22,500 nucleotides of DNA. It comes from Chrysomallon squamiferum. Its lineage: Eukaryota; Mollusca; Gastropoda; Neomphalida; Peltospiridae. Location: the NCBI GenBank assembly GCA_012295275.1, contig CM022679.1, forward strand, positions 24,222,002 to 24,244,501, written 5' to 3'. A model generated the notes under the pieces. That model had not been told where the DNA came from and did not search any database. It saw only the letters and a program-made list of their open reading frames with translations. The position numbers and the translations under genes were made by a program. Each line of letters starts with the position of its first letter. Within the stretch, counting starts at the first letter, position 1. Below, piece after piece: positions 12,210-20,662 of this stretch.

Positions 12210-12402
12210 TTTAATATTGATACAGTAAATACACAGTGAATACTCACGTGGCATTTTCCATCAATACAGATCGAGTACGGGTCGTCATAAGAACACGGTG
12301 TTCCATCCTCCACAACGACGTCAATTGTAACAACTTCGTGTGTTGCCGACGATATACACGTTTGTTTACAATAATCAGAGGCTGCAAAAAGATTATTATT
12401 AC

Positions 12403-12447
<45 letters not shown>

Positions 12448-12656
12448 TGCTGCTGCTACTACTACTACTACTACTACTTATACTGCTAGTGCTGCTGATT
12501 CTGCTGTTGATGCTGCTACTACTACTACTTCTACTATTGCTGCGACTGATATTGTTGTTATGTGCACTGCATTTATTCAAAATGAAAATACAGAAGTCAT
12601 ATATAGCAGCAGCAGCAACAGAGAATCAGCAGCAAGCAGCAATGGCAGTATATATG

Positions 12657-12747
<91 letters not shown>

Positions 12748-12982
12748 TGGGATGATGACAGCAGCAGAAGATATTTACACTAAAGCCTAAAGGTATGTTT
12801 TCGCAGTTTCACTGCATTGCCTGTCGGTTTGGTGTAACGGTACAAGTGTAAGACATAATTTAACCTCGTTTAGCTTGGTATGGTTTCCACGAGTGAGAAC
12901 CACGTCTTATGTTCATCTCGTCCCAAACACTGCACTGACCAGCCCTCATGTCCACCCATTGTTTACACTTCTGTGAAACAAA

Positions 12983-13021
<39 letters not shown>

Positions 13022-16000
13022 ACAGATATTTCTTTAGAAGAATTCTTACCTAAGATTTACTTAAATAAAATCATGTATTTAGTTATATCCAGTGTTTGTT
13101 ATTTTAATATTAATTTATTTTTATAAACATATTATTATCAAATATTTTCTATAGACTAATTTAAAATTAAAATGTTTCGTTTAATTTTTGTTTAATTTTC
13201 TCAGAATAATAAAATTACTTTTGACAAACATGTTCCAGTTTCTTCTTTCTTTCCTTCGCACGGCTTTCCGCCAAAATCAGGACTTAAAAAATATAGTGTA
13301 TATTGAATAAATAATATAAAAGTTCAAGCACAATTAATAGAAACAGTATGATAGTAATGCTCTTTTCAAAATATTCAATCGGATCATTAGATTAATGATC
13401 ACAGATTATTTGCTTTTAGATGAAAGGAAGAAATGGGATGAAAAAAAAAAATGATAAATATTTTATCAGCTACATTATTTTGAATTTGCTATTTGAGAAA
13501 AGTAACTCAATAATGTTTAATATTTGTGTCTACATTTGACAGTAAGAAAATATTAAAATCCACTTCCACTGTACAGAATAAATGTGTGTGACACTATCTA
13601 AGCTCATTTTTACACTACTGGTAAATGGAAAGCAAAAAAGTGATATTTCTAACTTATACAAAATTATAAAATTTAATCATAACAAAAAAATAAGTTTAAA
13701 ACATCAGAAGACAGGAATGAAGGAATAATGAAAGTTAAAAACAAGCTACCTGGGGTTGTCACATTTTCTCTCTCGATACCTGAGCCCCACCCCACAGTCC
13801 GTGGTACAGGACGACCACATGCTCCAGGCACTCCACCGCCCATTTACAGGCTTTTCATGCCCCACGTACGTGCATTTGTTACTTTTACATCGCTAAAAAT
13901 AATAATGAGATTATAACTGTGAAATGACTTTTTGATAAATATGTTAACCAAGACAAAACATATTATATATACGATTAGGAAAGAGTAAAGGGAACTGAAG
14001 TGCATAGTTTTGAAAGATAAAAAAGAAACATATATATAAAATATAATATATTGTAAAAAACGATAAAACGGGTATCTGAATCACAAAATTAAAAATTAAA
14101 AAAAAATGAAAAAAATCAAATAATAATAATAATAATAATAACGACAAAATGATTATTCAAAATGATATATGTACGTATATATGTGTGCATATATAACTGT
14201 TCGTATGTATGCATTTATGTATCTGTTTTGTATCTCTATGTATGAATGCATATACATATATATGTATATCTACGTATATGTATATATGAATTACTGTTTG
14301 TAGGTATGCACGTTTTAATGTAGGGTATGCACGTACTTATGTACGCGCTTATAATGTTTGTAATTGATTAACGAAGTAAATTCAATATATCGTCAATAAA
14401 GACTGTAGCACATTGCGTACTCCAGCTTACACTAAACTACTGAACTCAGATATCTTATACACACCAAACTACTGAAATCAGATATCTTATGTACACTAAA
14501 CTACTGAACTCAGATATCTTATACACACTAAACGACTGACAGACAGATATCTTATACACACTAAACTACTGAACTCAGATATCTGATAGACACTAAACTA
14601 CTGACAGACAGATATCTTACACACACTAAACTACTGACAGACAGATATCTTACACACACTAAACGACTGACAGACAGATATCTTACACACACTAAACTAC
14701 TAAACTCAGATATCTTATAGACACTAAACTACTGAACTCAGATATCTTATCCACACGGGCTTCCTGAACTCAGATATCTTATAGAGACTAAACTTTGATC
14801 TCGATATCTCATATACACAAACTACTGAACTCAGTTATCTTATAGTGCTAAACTACAACTCAGATATCTGCATATACACTAAACGACTGACAGACATATC
14901 TTGTCACACTAACCGTATCACAGACAAGTTAAACAACCAGTACAACATGATGTCAACAGGGCATTAGTATCACAGCAGTTTAAATTGTATAATAACATAT
15001 TAGTTCGTATTGATGCATATAGGTATTTTGTATCACAACAGTTTAAAAATATAATGCATATTAGTATACTGATGATAATACGTAATTTGTATCACAGCAA
15101 TTTAAATAACTAGTACACATGATGTTAACAGGTAATTTGTATCACAACAGTTTAAATTAATACACATTAGTATATTGATGTTAATAAGTAATTTGTATCG
15201 CAACAGTTTAAATAAATAACTCAGTAATGTTTAATATTTGTGTCTATATAAAATATATTAAAATTCACTTCAATATTAGTATCACTGATATTAATAAGGA
15301 ATTTGTATCACAGCAATTTAAATAACTAATACATTTTAGTATACTGATGTTAGAAAGTAGTTTGTATCACAACAGTTTAAATTGATAATACACATTAGTA
15401 TGCTGATGTTAATAAGTAACTTTTAGCTGTAGATTAAAGATTAAATGATTCATGCTATCAGAAATAAACTTAGAAAGAAGGAAAACGAGGAAACGTTAAA
15501 AATAACTAAAGAATAATATAAGTAAATTAGTACATAAATACTAAAGTAATTTAAATAACTAATTATTGTATATAATACGAATCATTATTGTATATAATTA
15601 TTGAATATAATTCTACAGAGATAACGTAAGGAATGAAGCATATCTTTTACTTTATATATTACATTAGTTTGTTAGAATTTTACACGAGTAACTATTAATA
15701 GTAAATAAAGTTATTTGTACTATAATTATTATTAATTAATTTTATTGATTACGCTATATTACGAAAATAATACTGATTATAGAAATATACAAAAGGAAGT
15801 ATAATAAATAAACAAAAATAACCTTAAATTAATGATATTATGTACTGCATTAATCAAAACAGATAATTTATTAGAAAATTAAAAATTATATTAAAACATT
15901 AAAGTCAGTTAAAATATGAAAGGGAGTTATTAAAAATTAAGTTGAAGAAAGAAACATTAGTAAGATGAAAGACGACAATGACAACGAAAATAAACCTTAA

Positions 16001-16140
16001 GCAAAAAGCAGGAGGTATAAAATAAAATAAAATAAAATAAAATAAAATAAATAGCAATAAATAATCGAAAAAATAATAATAAACAGAAACGTGAAATAAA
16101 AGCAATAGCTTGCAATGTATATTAAATAGCTAAAATGCAA

Positions 16141-16193
<53 letters not shown>

Positions 16194-16721
16194 AAACGTT
16201 GTGTATCGCTGACTCAACTCAAGTGCGCTGCATAGTAAGTGAACAGTTAACACTCAGATTCTTGTGACTTCTTGAACTGACCTCAAAAAGTAGTTTTTAT
16301 TTTATTTTTTATTATTTATTTATTTTATTTTTTTTTTTTTTTTTCATTTTTCTTTTCTTTTGTTCCTCAAGTTTATCTGTGTTTTTATAATTAAAAAAAA
16401 AAAAAAAAAAAAAAAAAATTTAAAAATAAGATAAAATTCAAATTTTATTCTTTTTTTAAAATCATCATAATTTAATTTGCGATTCTCCCGTCAGGCATAC
16501 TGTTTCTGTTTTATTTAATTTTTGACAATTTGTTTTTATTTTTGGTTTTAAAAGTCTATCATAATTTTAATTTTTTTATTATCAGAATTTTTGTTCTTAT
16601 TTTTTTTAAAAAAAAGTTTTAATTATTAATAGTCTCAGTTTTAATTTTAACAAATTGGCTAATTAACAATTATTTTGTTTAAATTATAATAAAATTTTTA
16701 TTTAATTTATTAATTGTTTTC

Positions 16722-16786
<65 letters not shown>

Positions 16787-17332
16787 TGAATATGCCAGAT
16801 AAACTTTTTATTTACTGAAAAGAAAAGGCAGTTAATTTTTCTTTAATTTTACTGAAAAACTTGTTTATTGGATTTTTTTTTTATTTTTTTTTTTTTTTTT
16901 TTTTAAATGCCAATAATTATTTTATTATTTCTTTGAAGAGGTCAGTTAAAGATGTGTCACGTGTCTACTTACTGTCTTGCAGAGTGAAAACTGTTCTCCA
17001 AACTCCAGCCTACACTGTTGTTCCAGAGTCCAGGGGATGCCCAACAAGGCCGGTAACTCTGGCACGTCCTTCAGTCTGTATGGTTCGTCATCCAGACAGT
17101 ACAGATAACTGTATTTTATAACGTTATTAATACTGTATAAATTTATGTATCACACAGAATTAGATACTATAAGTTATCATATAATACGTTAACAATATAT
17201 ACATACATACATATATATATGCATATATACATTATAATTATAATTAATAGAAACAGTAAAAATAATTACAATATATCTATTCTATCTAACGTAAATGTTA
17301 CTGAAGGAAAAATTGAACATTGAAAAAAACAT

Positions 17333-17412
<80 letters not shown>

Positions 17413-17541
17413 TCTCTCTCTCTCACTCTCACTCACACATAAACACACACACACACACTCTCTCTCTCTCTCTCATGCACATACAACTTGAACAAATTTC
17501 ATATATAAATTGTTATTTTAATTAATTAATTAATTTTAATT

Positions 17542-17574
<33 letters not shown>

Positions 17575-17972
17575 TTACTAGGCTCACTCAATGACTTGTT
17601 TCATACGGTTACTGCTACATCTTGACCACCAGAAATGATTCATCTTGGCTTCCACCAATGGCGCCATTATAGCCGTCCTGTACCTCGATCCATAACAGTT
17701 GTTACCATGACCGTCATGCATCAAGCCAAACCTTCAAAATAAAAATAGAAATAGAAAATTCAATCATCCAGATTTAACAAATTTATTGTATAATAGCTCA
17801 TATATAAATTAATCGAACTGTAAAACACATGATTGCAGTAGGTACATATCAAAATCCATTATTATTATTATTATTGTTGTTGTTGTTGTTGTTGTTGTTA
17901 TTATTATTGTTATATTATTATTATTATTATTATAGTTATTATTATATTATCATTATCATTATTATTATATTA

Positions 17973-18040
<68 letters not shown>

Positions 18041-19187
18041 TTATTTAATTTAATTTAATTTAATTTAATTTAATTTAATTTAAGTTTCACATAATACGAC
18101 ATCTGAAAGTATGTTTAGAGATAGTTTCAAAAATATCACAAATTTTCATTATACATAAATCCTGTTGTGAATTTATGATCTGTCATCATTTTAGATAATG
18201 GATAATCAGACTGTAGGATTTTCCTTTTTATACTCAAATTTGTAAATATATTTCTATAGAATTAGCTGTGTTCACACTAGACTCACACGTGTGCCATCTC
18301 GTGAGCTATGATAAACGCGGACGTGAAACCTTCATCTTTAATAGCAGCGCAGCTTCTGATTGGGTTACACAGCCCCGTGATTGGTGCGTATCCTAAGAAA
18401 AAAAAAAAAAAAAAAAAGTATAAAAATATACAATTGACTTGGAATAAAATTAAAATAAAATCATCTATGTTGTAAGAGTTTTATTAAAATGAAATAATAT
18501 GAAAATACAAAATTTTTAGAATTTAAAAATATGATAATGTCTAACTGACTTATATTTTCTGAAATCAGATAGTGGAAAATTATGCATATTTCTTGAAATG
18601 GTTCTAATGAGAAAACTAATGTGATTTAAAGAGAAGTCTACATTATATCTAAGATTTTGTTTATGTTTTGTGTTCATTTCATGAAGGACTGAACTGCACT
18701 TAGAAAATTTCAGATAATGATGAGTGACAGGTAGATTCATTGAATGTTTTCTTGAAACACCGGCACGTTAATAATGCTTAAACCTGTACAACTATACTTT
18801 CTAAAACATTCTAACACTTAGAAAAGTTGAATAGCTTTAAACATATATTCATTAATTATTATATTAAGACATATTTAAAAGACTAGATGAAAGAGAAATC
18901 AGATACGATGTAAAGTACCTGCAGGTCCCAGAGTTTCTCGCGTGAGTAGGACGGCTATGTCGTGCGTCTGGGGGTTAGGAGTCCACGTGAAGGTGCAACG
19001 CCCATTGACAGAAATTGAGTACAGTTCTATACGCATCTTTCTTGGAAATTATACGTCTTTTCTAAAGAACAGGAACATAAAATTTCACTTGTAGATAAAA
19101 AAGAAAAAAAGAAACTTATTCGTTCCGATAATATTGCACTATAATTGAATGTGTTGTTATTATATTAATATTATTATTATTATTATT

Positions 19188-19243
<56 letters not shown>

Positions 19244-20626
19244 ATATACACACTGTATTTTCTTGCTCCAAACTACTAATAAACAATGAAATCTTTACCT
19301 CGTGTAATTCCAATTCCACAATTTTAACAAGAGATACTTTTATATTAACACCAAGACTGGAATGTTGATATACAGAATTAACCTGTAACAGACAGAGAAA
19401 ACAGTTTTCATTTAATTATACATCATCAACCATTAGTATCAGAGGGTTGTTAGTTCTCAAGTACAATTATTTGAGAATTTATGACTTAATCAACATCTGC
19501 CATTGTACAGTCCCTTTTCACTAATTATTAGTAAAGAATATTTTGTATGTACATTCCCAAAGACAAGCAAAAACGACAGAAAAAGGAAATCACTGAAGTT
19601 GGTTATAACAAATGAATATGAACTATAAGAAAAGTAAAAATGGTAAAATGCTGAAATGAACGAAAGAATCAAATAACCAAAATAACGGGGAAAAAATATA
19701 ACGAATTAAAGAATGAAATAAAACAAAAACATAAAGAAATCCAGGAATGAGTAAATCCAAACAAATAAACAAAGATATATAACTAACTGACAAAAACTGG
19801 CGGACACTTACAATATTCATAAGAGTAAGTAGATATATTTTTAAGTTAGGTCTGCCCACTGCTCTGATCACAGTCTCGTCAACAGCTATTAACACTTCGA
19901 GGTGTTTGGCTTTTCTTCCTGTAGACCTTTTCTCCCGCCAGTGTTTATCCATTGTGTGGTCATCCGAGTCTGATAATCAAAACTAAAAAAAGTTAATAAA
20001 CGAAGACACAAGTTTCTTAAAGAAATACAAATACGCGAGAAAATAACAAAATGATTGACATCACCACCTGGTATTCCACATACCCACACACTCACACACA
20101 CACACACACACACACAATGCATATATGAAGAAACACAAAAAAATATACACATACAAAAACACACAGAGAAAATGCATATACATACACACATTGATAGAAA
20201 TATACAAACACATAGATAGAAATAGACATACACATACGATATACAATGTTTTGTAACACAAATTGACAGCAATAAGACATCTTCCATATCAGTTATCATA
20301 GAAGGAAAATATTTGTTTACATTTCATTTTTGCGCCTGTCATTCGAATACTGGGACTGAATCTACAACTATTACAGACCGGATATATGTTGAATATGTAT
20401 GTGTGTTTGTGTGTGTGTATATATATATCTATATATATATATATATACAGAGTTTATCATAGAATATACATGTAAAATATTTTTTTTATATATTTACAGA
20501 TATGAGCGAAAAACTAACAATCGAATAAATTGGATGTTTGGAAAAAATTGAACATATCTGCAAGAATTCAATTTTTATTCATATGTATCTAAATAAAAAT
20601 CTTCATGTCCGAGTTCTGGGACACCC

Positions 20627-20662
<36 letters not shown>

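Larger units (their letters stand above)
12382..12864 (-). other. ADAMTS intron a11-a12
   Basis: Largely repeats: triplets at 12391-12545 and (TA)n(TG)n at 12650-12746, with about 110 bases of ordinary sequence next to a11. Confidence 0.8.
13893..16972 (-). other. ADAMTS intron a8-a9 (3.1 kb), no exon found
   Basis: This is where the missing disintegrin exon would be expected. It holds ATT/AAT tracts (14117-14141, 16722-16785), a 32-bp array, a diverged 55-60-bp array, (AAAAT)n at 16017-16050, (AAAT)n at 16142-16195 and poly(A) at 16393-16418. Reading all - strand frames by eye, I saw no LWC or DGTxC coding block. Confidence 0.75.

Noticed and set aside
12206-12580. Long Ser/Asn-rich extension in the frame of exon a12
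   Set aside because: It is the translation of triplet microsatellites upstream of a clear acceptor; the same applies to poly-Leu, poly-Asn and poly-Ile frames at 8003-8352, 9408-9611, 17829-18053 and 19116-19319.
12790-12864. Possible tRNA-derived short element (tttggtgtaacggtacaag)
   Set aside because: No complete A and B box pair and no tRNA fold could be traced.
16201-16290. Less AT-rich block with an acceptor-like ctatgcag on the - strand
   Set aside because: All frames stop quickly after the possible acceptor, and none shows the Cys pattern expected of a disintegrin exon.
16480-16520. A - strand MPDGRIA reading as a candidate for the missing DGTxC segment
   Set aside because: No cysteine, no LWC upstream, and stops close on both sides; the resemblance is chance.
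18968-18986. A 19-base gt...ag segment in exon a5 whose removal would repair the frame
   Set aside because: Too short for an animal spliceosomal intron, and its removal would delete the conserved NP before HD; a simple one-base shift fits the family spacing better.
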